A stretch of 64,000 bases of DNA from Cucumis sativus (GCF_000004075.3 NC_026660.2:18123837-18187836); one strand, 5' to 3'. Positions 12,383 to 25,805 are shown, numbered from the stretch's first letter. A program made the numbers and translations. The notes: a model not told the origin generated them from the sequence alone.

Positions 12383-14587
12383 ATGGCAGCGGATCCAATG
12401 GCGGCGGCGTTGTTCGACGAAGTAGAAGATCAGGATTATCCATACGAGAGTTCCATCAACGCGAACATCCTGAACTTTGGGAACGACCGAAACCCAACGC
12501 TGGATGATTTGCAGTCGACGGCGGAGCAGCCAGCGGGGTGTGGGTTTGGGAACATGGGAATGGTGGAATTACTGAGGCAGTTTAGTTATGGTAACGGGCA
12601 ATATGATTCTGAAGCGGGGCCGTCCAATATTGGTGGGGAAGAGGAAGATCCTCATCAGGATGATAATTATACGAATATTCCGAGTGATGTGGAATCTAAG
12701 TTGCTTCCTATTTGGCCTCTCACTCCTCTTCCTTTTTTATGTAGTTGTTGCCAAGTTCTTCGAGAATTTCTTCATACTAATGGTATGGTTCCCTCCTCAG
12801 GAATTTTTCATCCAAATTATCTTTCAATTTTTGTTGAAACGCAGTGTGTATGATATTGTGCTCTCTCACGTTGATTTCTGAAAGATTAGGGTAATATTCT
12901 TTCGATCAAACCATTTATAAATTTTTAAGAAAATGTTCCTTTCATTTTCGTAATTTTATGAAATTTGGTATTTTTAAAATTAAGGATAGAATTGTCAGAA
13001 AATTAATTTTATTTTTTGAAACTATTAACATTGGTTAATTACGAAGAAAAAAAGTGAAAATTGTGTTTATTTAACCCTAATTTTCAGAAACTACGAGTTT
13101 AGTTTGGCAAAAATTTAGATTTGGTTTCTCTCCTTATTTCTTCTATAGAAACTTCAAATATATTAAAGAATTACTTGAATTCATTGTCAAAATTTAACAA
13201 GTTGAAATACTATTTTTAGGGCTAATTTTTATAACATAAATCAAATGATTATGGCCTAAATTGTTATTAAATAGAGCTTAATGAAACACTTAGGGGCTAA
13301 TTTTTTAGGTTTTATTCTGTCAAATCTTATGTAATTAGTTTCAATTTTTTACTTTAATCCTCTAAAAATTTTAATTTTACGACCCAAAATCATTTATTAT
13401 TATTATTACTATTATTTTGAATCTAAATGTTGGCAGGAGTGCACAGCAGAAAACTAGAGATTCATGGTAGGCTAGGGATGATTAGCCATGCAATATTGGA
13501 GCATAAACCCATTGTTAATGTGGATAACATAAGTCCTCAGTATCAAATGTTCGAGTAAGAGAATTAAATTTAAACCGAAGTATTGTTTTATTTATTTAAT
13601 TATGATTTTGTTACAATTAATTAATTGATTAACTAAAGGGTTGAAATGAACGATGATATATTAGTTTTTGCGAGAAAAGCTGTGAGGAGATAAAGCAATT
13701 TCTACTACAGTATTGTCTGAAGCAAATATTAGAAGATTACAATATGATTCCAGATCCAATGTCCAATTTCTACGATGCCCTTTGTGTTGGAATTGATTGG
13801 TTTGAAAATCTCAATACTGATGGTTTCTTTCAACTCTCTCCTGATAATTCTGGTTCGTTTTCTTTTTTTCCTTCCAAATTTTAATTAAAATGTTCAACTC
13901 CATTCATCACACCTTTCCATTTTTTCTTCTTCTAATTTTGTGTTTTGCTTCGTTTATTGTTTTTGAAGAAGATGATGAAATGGAACAACCCACTCCAGAC
14001 TGCCAAAATGAGCCGCCGGAGCAACCGGAAGAGCAGCCTCCAAGACGACGACCCTCCCTTGCTGCACAGGTTTCGATTCCATTTTACTGTTGTTCTTTTT
14101 TACTTTTAATTTATCTAGTACAAAATGGAAAACTAACAGTTCTTTAAACATAATATTCAAATATAAAGAATTGAAAGTTGGTGATTCATTCAAATGTAAT
14201 TTGTCTGCGCAGCGACAAAGAACGGGAAGAATGACGGTGAATGACGTGTGGGAATATCTTCATCTTCCAATATCAGAAGCTTCAAAAAAACTGAATGTGT
14301 GCAATACTGTATTGAAGAAAATATGCCGTCGGAGCGGTCTTAGCCGGTGGCCTTACAGAAAGGTGTGTGTGTTCTTCTTTATTAATTGTTCGACTACTCT
14401 GATTTTCACAGTAAAATGACTTGATAACTTATTTTGAACGACATAGATACGTAGTTACGAGAGACGAATAGCTGCACTGAGAGCCACCATGAATTCAAGC
14501 TACGGAGATACGAGAGTTCGAGCTGAAGCCGAGATTGAAAGGGTTCAAAAAGAACTTACTGATTTTTGTGCTCGAATCAGGATTTGA
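12383..14587 (+). CDS. RKD: RWP-RK domain transcription factor, RKD type
   Basis: Predicted DNA-binding regulator of the plant RKD class, 365 aa from six exons: 12383-12782, 13437-13554, 13665-13852, 13969-14069, 14213-14362, 14447-14587; all joins keep frame at GT..AG sites. The start is the first ATG after a CT-rich leader. Residues 1-100 are acidic and low in homology. The middle block has the family sequence around PFLCSCCQVLRE and KLEIHGRLG. Residues 236-269 are acidic and proline-rich. The RWP-RK domain begins near 270 and carries RWPYRK at 314-319, then a basic/coiled helix to the end. RKD proteins control egg-cell identity and early reproductive development in Arabidopsis and liverwort; a reproductive role here is inferred. 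The exon 2/3 junction is the least certain join. No upstream nitrate-sensing or PB1 region is present, which separates it from NIN-like proteins. Confidence 0.9.
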
Positions 14588-15600
14588 GTTCTTTTCCCCT
14601 CGTTTTTTCGTATACTTTTACTTGAGTTCTTGTGTGTTTTCGTGTGTTTTTTTGGTCATTTTAGGTAAAGCATAGTTAGTTGAAACTAAAATTTTGTTGT
14701 GTATAATTTAGCATTACTATTTATCTGTATTTGAATCTACCTTTATGTGCTTTTCATATAATTTGAAAAAAAAAATGAAGGAATGCTTGTTTAAGAACAT
14801 CAAATTGCTATCTTAAGCCCCAAATTATTTAGTTGTAATTATTTTATGTTCAAGGATAAAAAATATTTTTGGTGCATGCATGGGCTTTGATTTAGTTTGC
14901 ATTCGACTTAATTATAGGGTTTTTTTTTGTTATCTCATTTTATAACTTGTTTCATAAACCCTTTTAGTTTAAAATTTGAGGAATTTACGTAAATATAACA
15001 AAATAAAAAAATAAAACTCATGATACATGCAATAATTTTTTCATAAATTTCATATATGTCGTTACCGTTTTATATTTTACATCGATGCAATTAAAGTATG
15101 AGAACGAGTAATTGAGACAAAAGTCTTTCATCTCGGACCATATTTTAGAGCTTTCTTGATGACAATATAGTGGTTTTTGAAATGAAACTCATGCCATCTC
15201 GAGAAAGTTTTTCGAGCGAGATTGAGAATAGAGAATAAATTTAAGAATTCTTGAGTAATCTCGGGCTCGAGTCCAACTGAGGTTGAAGTTAAAAAAGGAA
15301 ATTTGAAGGATCGATCTCGGGACTATCTCAACGTGTTCTTTTACCTCAATACATTTTGGGGCATGGTATGCCTAAGATCATGTATGGTGTGTTGATGAGA
15401 ATAATTTTGTTATTTTACATTTTAGGCCTCCAAATTTTTTTCGTTTTTAAAATTATTTTAATTTGTTATATATATATTTTAAAAACTCGGATAGATCACT
15501 TAAATTTAATTATTTAGCATTCTAAAATTTATAAGCAAGAAAAGGAATAAAATTGTTGGGAGAGGAAAAGAGAAGAACGATAAAACACATATAAGAACGA
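14588..15600. other. Intergenic DNA between RKD and Alfin-like genes
   Basis: The first 200 bp or so is the likely 3' UTR of the RKD gene. The rest is AT-rich. A less AT-rich stretch at 15070-15380 holds several TCTCG/CGAGA words and could be part of an old repeat. No coding region seen. Confidence 0.5.
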
Positions 15601-15619
15601 CCAAGATTTGAAGGGAGAG

Positions 15620-16239
15620 AAGAAGGAGTGAGGATAGGGCCACGTCGACTAATATCCGAATCAGAAAAGAAAAAAGAAAAAAACTTAAAATTGGTGGGGA
15701 CCACCTGGCCACCTCAGCCAAAAAACCCACCCAAGAAAAAGAAAAAATATTTGTTGAGATTAAATTTCTGGGACCTCCGTCTAATCCCCCCCAAGTCCAA
15801 TCAGAGTTTAGTAGCGCCTCCTCCATTTTTAGGGCTCATTTCCCAATTTATTTTCCTTTTCTCTTCCTCTCTTCCTCTCTTCCTTGGCCCAAAAATCATC
15901 CCATTCCGGACTTTTCCCCTTTTTATCCATTTCAATTTAATTTCACCTCTCTCCTCCGATTCAAATCCGGCCTTCATTCATTTCCCATTCTCTCTCTCCT
16001 CTTCTTCCCTTTCTCCCTCCCCCTCCCCACACTGTCGTCTCTCAGAGTCAGAGGTCAAATATTTGGCTGTTTTTTTTCCTCTTCTTTTCCCTCCTTTTGC
16101 TTTCCCTCTTCTCTCTTCTTCCTCTCCCCATGCTTCTCGATCTGTAGTTCATTCTTCTCTCTCTCAATTCTCCTCCTCACTCTCTATTCCACTTCTGCTT
16201 CTTCTAACTTCTACTCTCAACTTCTGACCTTTTTACGCT
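15620..16239 (+). promoter_or_regulatory. Promoter and CT-rich 5' leader of the Alfin-like gene
   Basis: A pyrimidine-rich tract (about 15830-16230, many CTCT and TTCC runs) leads directly to the ATG at 16240, a common form of plant core promoter and 5' UTR. A 199-codon open frame runs through it, but its translation is Ser/Pro/Leu-rich low complexity and I treat it as an artefact of the CT bias. Confidence 0.55.
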
Positions 16240-19200
16240 ATGGACGGCGGTGCTCCGTACAATCCACGTACTGTGGAAGAGGTGTTTAGGGATTTCAAGG
16301 GCCGTAGAGCTGGTTTAATCAAAGCTCTCACTACTGGTCAAAATTTCACTTCATTCTCTTTTCTAAATTGTTTCGCGCTTTTCGTACTTTTTGTTTTTTT
16401 CCTCTCAATTTCATTACTCTTCGTGTTTTTTTTTTTGTTCTTCTGTTAATTTCGCTTGATTTTCACTTGTTTTGCCTTTTTTGGTTGCAGATGTTGAAGA
16501 GTTCTACCAGCAATGTGATCCTGGTTTGATTTCTTGCTGTTTTGTTTGCGGTTTTTGGATTATAGTTTGCATTTAGTTTGAGACTGTGAGAGATGCGAAG
16601 TTTTTAGTAGGAACGTAATTTTGACCACTGTCAGCTTAAAGAGCTATTGATATTGATCGATTTTGATTATTTTTTATTAGTTAACAGTTTTCCGCTGCTT
16701 ATTTTTACTTAGCCAGTTTGACAGTTCTCTTTCTGTTTTTGTTTTTCCTTTTTAGTTTCTTAGAAGGCTATGCATGCGTATGATTTATGAAGTCTTTGAT
16801 GAACTTTATAACTTAAATTAGAACATATGTTTTATATGGAAACGCAAAGGTTTGATTCAGTGGAATCTTTATAAGCTGGTCAGCAATGCGGTTTAATGCT
16901 AATTTTGTGATGTAATTTTGAAATGAGTTGGGGTTTTCTGTTTTGATATTCAAATTTTAGCGTGTAAATAATATTTGATGCATATATTACTGTTAAGATA
17001 GAACTAAGCATGTTGTATTACTTTCTTCTTTTAATACATTCTTCCTTGTTCTGCTTATTTCCCGAGGAAGTCATGTATGTATTATAACCTAAATTTTCTT
17101 GGACTCCACATTTACAGAGAAAGAAAATCTTTGCCTTTATGGATTTCCGAGTGAGCAATGGGAAGTCAATTTACCTGCGGAAGAGGTGCCGCCAGAGCTC
17201 CCAGAACCTGCACTTGGCATAAATTTTGCTAGAGACGGGATGCAAGAAAAGGACTGGCTATCCTTGGTTGCGGTTCATAGTGATGTTTGGCTTCTCTCTG
17301 TGGCATTTTATTTTGGAGCTAGGTTTGGGTTTGATAAGACAGATAGGTATGTGTTTCTTATCTAGTCTTCTTTATTTTATATTAATGATTCATACATAGT
17401 GTCATTTGCACTGTTTGTTGGCTGTAGTGAAGGCTTGAGTATGATTTTCAACTCTCTCTCTCTATTTTAATTTTTTTAAGCTGTTCTTAGTTCAGTATTT
17501 GGTTCAACACTTTCTCATTTCACATTATTGGTGAGCTTTTTGTATATTCCTTCTAGGATCTAATGTATCATAATGGGAGTTTTTTTGTGGTGTGCTATAT
17601 TTTGGTCCAATTTTTTTATAGCCAATCAATACAAACTGTATACTTAATATTTTCTCATACCATATGTTTCATACAAGGACACACAAACACTTTAGTTTGG
17701 GTATTGTGAACGTGCAATATGTGTTTTTGACACTTCTTAAATATATTGGACATGCGTTGGCTACTTGCCTAACTCATGAAACACTACACCTGTTGAACAT
17801 ATTGGATGAACAGATTTGGGACAACTTTTGAGCATGACATTTTAATTGTCAACCAATTTTTTTGTTCTTGTTTGAAGACTAATCAACCATGAAAACAGAT
17901 GTGGGAGAAAAGTAACAAATTTTGGCTGTGGCCAAAGCCATGCGTTAAAGCATTTAAGAATGTAAAGATGGCCAGTTTTAATTTCTTTTTTCTCATATTC
18001 AACGTTGAGTCATTTGGAAGCATGTTTAGTGGATTCTTTATTTTTTTGTGATAAGGCACGCATCGTTAGCTATATATACAATAATCACAATTAATCTTCC
18101 TGCATTGTATATTTGATGATATTGCAAAAAAAAAAAGTAATCCATCACTTCTATATTATCTTCTAAATGAAAATACCACTAACTAAAGCATGCTATTAAC
18201 TATACGAGATTTTCCATTATCTTTTAGGTTAAACTACAAGCTTGGTCCCTTAATTTTTCATGTTTGTGTAAAATGTCATAAGTTCATGAGATTTTATTCA
18301 TGTCTAATAATTTCCTGAACTTTCACTTTTGTATTTGTAGGTCCTTAACATATTTGAAAATTTTAAAAATTTTATGCACTTCTAAGACTCAGTTGGAACT
18401 TGATAGTTTTGGGCCCTATCATATATGAAATCCCATTGTAAATATAATTAATCTATTGATTTCAAAGTGTTAAATATGTTAGCGAACAATTAAACACAAA
18501 ATTAGAAGTTGAAAAGATTTATTAGATACTTCGAAAGTTCAGGAAGCTTTTAGACTAAGAATTGGAAGCTCGGACCTATTGGACACTTTTTAAAGTTTTG
18601 AGACTTATTAGACACAAACATGATAGATTAGGGACTGTCTTTTAACCAACATTTTGTAACTTGTAAAGTTTACTAAGTATGCGCTTGCCATGCATGTGGC
18701 CTTATTTTATAGAAAACGAATAATGAAGTTCACTGTGTCTATGAATGCTGTGGCTTTGCAGGCTCACTTTTTATATGTAGGCTGGGTTTTCTAAAGGAGT
18801 TGCAATTTTTTTTGGAATGTGATATTGATTCTATTTCCATGTATCTGGCCTTTTTTCACCGTGAGATTTATGTTTCTGGATTCTTTATTTCCCACAACAT
18901 AAAGTTTGCTTCCAGAGAAATTTAAACTATCCCTTGATAGACTGAAGGCTTCTGTTTGGGTGTCAGTGTTAATTTTTTTTTACTTCGTTGAACCACTTTT
19001 TTCTATGGCTAGTTTACTTTTCTTTCTCTAATCTTAAAGTAAGCTTGATTCTAACCAACTGTTATTTGGCCTTGGTCATTGGGGTCAGTGAATAAGTAAC
19101 CTACCTAGGATGTATTTAATGAGCAAATCTATTAGAGTTAGGTGGTTGTCTCGTAAGAATAGTTGAGGTGCATGTAAGCCACTTTGGACATGGGATATAA

Positions 19201-20474
19201 ATGAAAAAAGGTTTGGTTTTCCATCTGTATATATCCCGTTGCTGGGTGCATTTTCTTGGGATGAAAAATTTGTAAGTTTCTGATTCGACTAAGATAAGAA
19301 GAGATTACCATGTTAGTGTACTGCATATTCTGGGCATCTGCCGTCCTTTCAGGCTTTATGTTTTATTCTTGAACTGGATTATGTGATAGCTTAGAGAGGT
19401 GTAGGCTTGTAGTAGTAACTCATTTTAATATACTAACACAAATAGCTATAGTTTTCTCCTTTTATTTTAATTTTATGACAGATACTATAACCTCTCTTAA
19501 ATGCATATAAACGTGACTATAACTTTCAGGGGGATGATGAATTTACTTCTTGTTTCAATTTTGTGAGCGAGAACCTATGAATTGCTTTCTTTGCTTGTTT
19601 CAGATTGAATACTGAATGTAGGAGAATGAACACACACATATATTGCATAGTTTATGTGTCTTCATTAGAACACGGATCGTGACTGAATCTTTTTATTTTA
19701 GTTTGGCTCCTTTTTGGGTGGTGTTTTCATTGGTCTCGGGTTTTGGTCTTCTCTTGAAGTTTCCATGACTGGGAATTAAAGTTTCTGTTGCTTTTGTTGC
19801 AGGAAGCGTCTATTTAATATGATAAACGATCTTCCAACAATATTTGAAGTGGTGACAGGGACAGCCAAAAAACAAGTTAAGGATAAATCATCAGTTTCAA
19901 ATCATAGCAGTAATAAATCTAAATCAAATTCAAAGGTTTGAAAGAATTTTTTTTATCCAGCTCTCTCCTTTTTTCTTAATTTTTTTAGCCAATTCGGCTT
20001 AAAATAGTTATAGATTCAAAACTAGTGATTTTTAATTTCTCTAATGGTTTGGCTGAGGAGCCTGTAGGAAACCAGTCGGCCAGCATACTAAACTCGAGTA
20101 TTATTTGATTACTAGTTTGCTTTGCTTAATATTTGATTTTGATCCTTGTTGGAGGCAACTTATTAAGCATATTATTTGGCATATATATTTGCAATATACA
20201 GCGGAGTTCTGAACCTCAAATAAAAACTACCAAAGCTGTTCAGTCGAAGGACGAGGAAGAGGAAGGCGGCTTGGAAGAAGAAGAAGAGGAAGAACACGGA
20301 GAAACACTTTGCGGAGCTTGTGGAGAGAATTATGCATCAGACGAGTTCTGGATTTGCTGTGACATATGTGAGAAATGGTTTCATGGGAAATGTGTGAAGA
20401 TCACTCCGGCAAGAGCCGAGCACATTAAGCAGTACAAATGTCCTTCTTGCAGCAACAAGAGAATCCGACCCTGA
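16240..20474 (+). CDS. AL: Alfin-like PHD-finger protein (histone H3K4me reader)
   Basis: Nuclear chromatin protein of 254 aa from five exons: 16240-16336, 16491-16523, 17118-17346, 19803-19935, 20202-20474. Exon 2 is only 33 bp and completes the family block [20 protein letters not shown]. The Alfin domain (about residues 1-135) is followed by a Ser/Lys-rich linker, an acidic run (181-196) and a C-terminal PHD finger (201-247) with the expected Cys4-His-Cys3 ligands around [23 protein letters not shown] and YKCPSC. Family members bind H3K4me2/3 through the PHD finger and recruit Polycomb-type or other complexes, with roles in seed development and stress. Length and intron layout match the plant family. 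Which AL paralogue it is cannot be told from the sequence alone. Confidence 0.96.
18227..18647. mobile_element. MITE-like inverted-repeat element in Alfin-like intron 3
   Basis: The left end starts GGTTAAACTACAAGCTTGGT and has TCATGTTTGTGT about 30 bp in. The right end on the other strand starts GGTTAAAAGACAGTCCCTAA and also has TCATGTTTGTGT. The two ends are imperfect inverted repeats of about 45 bp around roughly 330 bp of non-coding DNA. It lies inside a 2.46-kb intron, so the gene is not disrupted. No clear target duplication is visible. Confidence 0.5.
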
Positions 20475-22500
20475 TGCGGTTTACATAGAGCAAGTGTGGT
20501 ATTTACTAGTAACAACTTCCGCTCCCTTCCCAAACCAAAGTTAAACAAAAAAGGGGATAAAAAGAAAAAAAAAGAAAAGAAGAAATGGAATTCAAAGATT
20601 GTTCCCCTTAGGATCTCAGCGTAGACTAATTGTGTATTAGGATTAGTTTAAACTTTAAATTAGGACTATGATTAGGTTGGAAATTTATATTCTATGTCAT
20701 TTGTGGACAAACTCCTTTCTGTTTGTGTATTGTATGAAAACTATGTCTTTTGTATGTGTGTGTTATAACGTGTTCTTGTTGAAAAGTTTATATTTGTCAG
20801 GATATCACTATTCTACGTGCCGTTCGGGTTACAGGTGCAACAAGAAGAGAGGTTTGGTACGTTCGTGCGGGTTCATTATGCTTTGAAGGTCAGTTGCTCT
20901 CATTTTATCTCTCATCTCAGTTAAAATGACCGGATCGATTCACACGAGTTCTTGATTTTTAGTCAGACTTCAAGTATTTTAGACTAGTTTACTGCTTTAG
21001 CGTCTGTAGACATATAACTTGTTATACTCATAATTGGAAAAAGAAAACTCCAACCACTTCCCAACACTTAACATATCCAAATGTGAGGATTTGTTTGGAG
21101 TGTTCTTCATTTTTCTCGTTGCATTAGGGATGTTCATCGGTTGGTTGGAGTTGATTTTTCGACCATACCACTCGTGTCTGTTTAGTAAATGTTTGAAGCG
21201 ACCTTAACCGTTGAGGAATAAAAGTCGGTTGGTTGATTTAATTCCTTGAAATATCGTTTAAAAATTCCAAATAACACTGACCGACTTTCGATTCAGAAGC
21301 TTGCTTGGTTTTTCGGTCTATCATTCCTCGCTTTTTTCCCCTTGTAACTTTAATCATTTTGCTCACTCACAATACTTGAAATCTTCTTATGTTTCTAATT
21401 ATAAATATTCAACTTCTTGAAGATCGTTGCTTTGTCTTGTAAAAGTATTTCATAGATATTTAGGAATACTTCCAAGATGTTTCTAAATTTAGGTATCGTT
21501 CTTGAGATGTGACTTTGGTTAATTTAGTATCCAAATACCCACATGACAACTCTTCACGAGTCTCGTTCTTGTCCAATAGTCTAATGTCATTAGATTAAGC
21601 ATGAACAAAAATATAAAGAAAAGCTTTCTTTTCATACACATTTTTTTTCATTCTTTAAATTTCTGCCATGTCATGGATTATTATGTATTCATGTCACCTA
21701 ATTAAGTTTATCATTGGAGAGAATCGAGATTCACCAATACCTCATTATTGAATCGAAAAGTCATAGATATTTGTTGGAGAACCCAAATTTGTAAGTCTAC
21801 AAATTGTTTAGATGGATACTGTCGTTGCTGTCCATTGAAAATGAAAGCTATTTATTATCAAATTCTTTAGCCTCAATTTTATATGAATATCGTTTAATCA
21901 AGAATAGGTGAAGCCTAAATTTAGTTTGAATTAGACTATTTGAAACCTCGTGTCGAAACAAAAAGAAGAAAAAAACAACAAAGCAGTAGAGTTTAGTTCA
22001 TTGCTATGATTTTGTGGTTTATCTCCTGTTTCTTGTTGATAATTAATATAATTCTTCAATTTTTTAGTTAACAAACTCCACTCTATCAACTATTGTTGCA
22101 TCTAATAGTTATATTATATAAATATTAAATTGCGGAATGAGACATTTATGAATCGAGATTGCATCTGAATGAGTGGGGTGGTTTTGAGCACACGAAAGTA
22201 TTTTTTGAGGAAAACATTACAAGAATTGAAAGCTAGTATCTATATCAATAATATAGAAACTTTAAAGTTAAAAATACTGAAAGAACTTGTATTTGTTTGT
22301 AGGAATAATTCACTGTTTGAAGTCTTTAACACAAGTAGTAGGGTTGTTAATTTTCAAATCCCAAACTTGAGGGATTATATATTTATAGATTTTTTTTCTT
22401 CTAATCTCTAATTTTTATGTGGTAATATTTGCCAATTAAAAATTACTAGAAAATTTTAAAATTATTTTCGAAAACTGTGTGTATATTTTCCAAAAATTAA
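20475..22500. other. 3' UTR and intergenic DNA after the Alfin-like gene
   Basis: The first 400 bp or so probably includes the 3' UTR. The remainder is moderately AT-rich with no family-like open frame; short frames at 20668-20886 and 22169-22411 resemble nothing known to me. Confidence 0.5.
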
Positions 22501-22527
22501 TATTAAAATAAATGGAATTAACAAGAA

Positions 22528-22535
22528 TATAAAAA
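22528..22535 (+). promoter_or_regulatory. Possible TATA box of the first PGG gene
   Basis: TATAAAAA lies 265 bp upstream of the ATG at 22800. That is far for a TATA box unless the 5' UTR is over 200 bp, so the call is weak. Confidence 0.3.
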
Positions 22536-22799
22536 GGCAACAAAAACCCATAAAATTGTAATTTAATAAAATGAAGTTTCAACCAAAATAATTATATCAA
22601 CCAAATAATTCACAACTGAAGAGATATTTTATTGGCTTCTAAAATGCTTCCACATCTTTTCCTGACTGGAGAATCCTTTGCATCCACAAATGTCTTTAAC
22701 AACATCTATTAATTCAATGTGGTCTTGTTGTAGCCGTTTGTCACATAACAATTGGTCTTTCACAAAAAGAAAAGAAAAATCATCAGATTGATCACAGCC

Positions 22800-23645
22800 A
22801 TGGCAAGTAGGGTTGAGGAAGATCAAGAAACTGCCACCATAGCAGCTGAAAATCAAACCTCATCAGAGAAGACCTTGCAGAAGGCAGACATAGAGCTTCT
22901 GATGGTAATCATAACATTCATCGGAACCATTTCTTTCCAAGCTGGTACAAACCCTCCTGGTGGCGTTTGGCAAGAAGGGTCGGTATATACTTGAAACGAC
23001 CATGCTTAAAATATCTTCTTCACTCCTTATATTATTCATTATTTTTCAAAGTTTTGTTCAATTTTAGTCTATTGTGTTTTCTTAATCTTTAACTTTACTA
23101 TTTTAAAGTTTTTGTTTTAAAAAAATTGAAGTTGGTTGGATCATAATAGTTCTTTTTATACTGAGAATGAGATGACAAAACGATAATAAGTGACCAAACC
23201 TATACTGTAATATTAACCATTTAAAAAATTTATTGAAATGAATGGTGTTGGATAAAAGGGAATTTGATATATGTTTGGGGTTTGAAGGCCTGAAGCAGGG
23301 AAATCGATAATGGCCTCAAAAAACCCATCTCAGTTTGTGGTTTTCATCGTCGGAGTGACAGTAGGGATGGTATTATCAGCGGCGCAACTTCTGACGCTGA
23401 TGAATGAGTTGCCTTACAACAAACTCTCGGATTCAAGGAACTTCATCTACTGTTCTTTGGGCATCACAATCACTGCATTGGGTTTCGCTTATTGGTCGTC
23501 GTTAACTGCTTTGACGCCGTCCTCCATGATACTCGAGGTCAGAATTGTGCTCATCACTGAACTTTCCATTGGTGTTGTCATAGTGGCCATTATAGTCTAC
23601 ATACAGAAGAAAGACGTCTGCTCCAAGCTGAAGTGTAACAAATAG
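22800..23645 (+). CDS. PGG-domain membrane protein without ankyrin repeats (PGG1)
   Basis: Predicted four-pass membrane protein of 178 aa. Exons 22800-22978 and 23288-23645 join in frame to read VWQEG-PEAGKSIMA, a block repeated in the neighbouring paralogues. A charged N-tail (1-30) precedes TM1 (about 32-49), the NPPGG motif (51-55), TM2 (75-95), TM3 (111-130), TM4 (148-166) and a Lys/Cys-rich tail. The PGG domain is normally found at the C-terminus of ankyrin-repeat membrane proteins such as ACD6; here the ankyrin part is absent. The 309-bp intron sits after the PGG motif, a position not used by the paralogue at 41.9 kb. Function is unknown; partnership with ANK-PGG proteins is only a guess. 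ATG 22800 is preferred to an upstream in-frame non-ATG start. Confidence 0.85.
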
Positions 23646-24570
23646 AATTACGATCAAACATTAAAACTGATGTTGGAATGAGATTGTAAAACGTGAAAAA
23701 TTAAAGTATAAGCTAAGAATGGTGTGTAAATCGGTAAGAAGGGAATGTAATAAAAGATTACAAATAAAGCCCAAACCTCCCGATTCAACCAAATTTAGTT
23801 TTCTTAAAAAGGGTCATTTTCAAGTTATGTTTACCGCATATATATATACCAAAATCTATTAAATTCTTAGAAATATTGCGAAATAATTTTTTTCTTATAT
23901 CTATAACGATATTCCTCCTTAAAAAAAAACAGTCTTTTCAAAGTTACTTTTCTTCTAAAATTTTGAAGAATTTATGCTCTAATTAATTATGCAAACTTTA
24001 AAAGAATCCTATTTAAAAGATTCCCAAAACATAATATTCACATTCTAAAAAGTAATATTCACATTCTAAAATAGTACAAAAATATAACAATCAAACTTTA
24101 GTACAATTGAAATATAACAATCAAATTTAAAATATACGTGGATATGTAAAAATTTAAATGTACATAATTGATTAAAAATATATATAAAATATATCTATAA
24201 TTGATAGATTATTTGAAATTTTGTCATATTTTAATTTATTTTTTATATTTAAAAATGCTCTTTATCGGAGAAAATTAGGCATATGAACACAATTTTCCCA
24301 TGTGATTTTTTGTGTGTGTTAATTTTGTTATTTACTTTAATATTATTATTTTAAATTACATTTAGTATAAGTTTACTACTTTTTTTAATCAAATTATGAC
24401 TAATAAATAATATCAAATCTTTCAACTTTTACTAATCTCTCTTAATAATGTTTAATAGATATATTACTTCCAATTCAATAAAAAGTCCCCTACAGTGTAA
24501 AAATGCTTAAAAATCAACACAATATTTTTTTTCTAATTGAATCTCAGAAATTGATTTTTTTTTTGCAATA
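23646..24570. other. AT-rich intergenic DNA
   Basis: Probable short 3' UTR of PGG1, then AT-rich DNA with no recognisable element. Confidence 0.5.
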
Positions 24571-24589
24571 GTTACATTTTAAAAAAATG

Positions 24590-25010
24590 AGAGAGAGTGA
24601 GTTTTTATGGGGAATAATAAGACCTGCAGCTGGAATTGGATCAATCACCATGAAATTAAAAGATGGGAGTGTGAAACTTCTGAAGGCAAAGAACCAAGAA
24701 GAAGAAGAAGAAGAAGAGAAAGAAAAGGGTAATTAATATCCTTTCATTTTTGTTTTCTTTCCTTCGTAACGTGTAGGATAACAAAGGGGAGATACTCACC
24801 TTCGTAAACGTGTACGACTGCCATCAAAGAGGAACGTGGCTTCTTCTCCTCCAAGGTTTGTGTTGCAAACTGTCCTCCACCTGCTTTGGGCTTAAAAACA
24901 AAATAAAGAAGCCCAACAGAGGAAGAAGAACCAAGCCCAGCAATTATGTTTGAGGATCAAACCTCAGAGAAGTCTTGGCAGAAAAGGTGATAGCAGTGAG
25001 AGTTTCTATG
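24590..25010. pseudogene. Gene-relic island, including a PGG exon-1 remnant
   Basis: A GC-richer island in AT-rich DNA. At 24944-24988 an ATG frame reads MFEDQTSEKSWQKR then stops; it closely follows the PGG1 N-tail (ENQTSSEKTLQK) and is probably a broken copy of that exon. Nearby on the minus strand (about 24800-24895) a stretch with coding character ends at a good donor (GGTGAGTAT), and on the plus strand 24615-24730 there is a short frame ending in a Glu run. I cannot assign either one to a family. Confidence 0.35.
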
Positions 25011-25805
25011 TATATATCACAAATATTGCTCTTATACAGTAAATTTGAGAATAAACAAGAAGACTCTCACTCTTCTCCCCTAGAGAAGGGAATTAAACAT
25101 AAAACTAAATTTACTGTCATACTCTTTTACCAACAAAATAAAGTTAAAAATTAGTTTTTTTATTTACAAATTATTTTAAACATAAAATTTAGGGAGAAGA
25201 GATGAGAAACACCTGAGAAGATACACCTAATTATTGTTCACGTTTTACTACTTCTACTTTAAATAATGTTTAAATTTAGTATTCAAAGTGATATACTTTT
25301 TCTTCCATTTGATTAGATAATCATAATAATGTTTTAGGCAAGGCAACATACGAGGTGAGTTTTTTTCAAAAAAGTTATAGTAAAAATGCTAATTAATAAA
25401 CGAAGTGTCTACTTTTTTTTTTTATTATAAAAAAAATTAAGTTTATGGGTGAAGATTATACTTAAATTGCACTTAAATGATCTTGAGATAATTATAAAAA
25501 GATTTAATTTTAATTATACTTAAATCTTGATATCAACCATTACTTTATTCTAACGTGGAGAAAAAGACAAAATCATTTGTTTTTGCTATATTTAAAACCA
25601 ACCATGAATACACTTCTTTTTAAATAATGAATTTGAGAAGAAAAAAAAGTTAGTTTTAAGTGAAATAAATACTTAAAATCAACGTTTAAATGCTGGGTGT
25701 GCTGGTTTTGAATTGATGAGTTTAGTTAATTTCTTTGTTTTTTTTTATTAATTGTACGTCCTGAATTTATTTTGTATCAAAATTTTAATTAATTATATAT
25801 ACAAA

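Noticed and set aside
12383-12853. Stand-alone 156-aa protein at the RKD start
   Set aside because: The last 23 codons are intron; a GT donor at 12783 joins the frame to the next RKD exon.
15628-16227. 199-codon open frame before the Alfin-like gene
   Set aside because: Its translation is Ser/Pro/Leu-rich low complexity caused by the CT-rich leader; it overlaps the expected 5' UTR.
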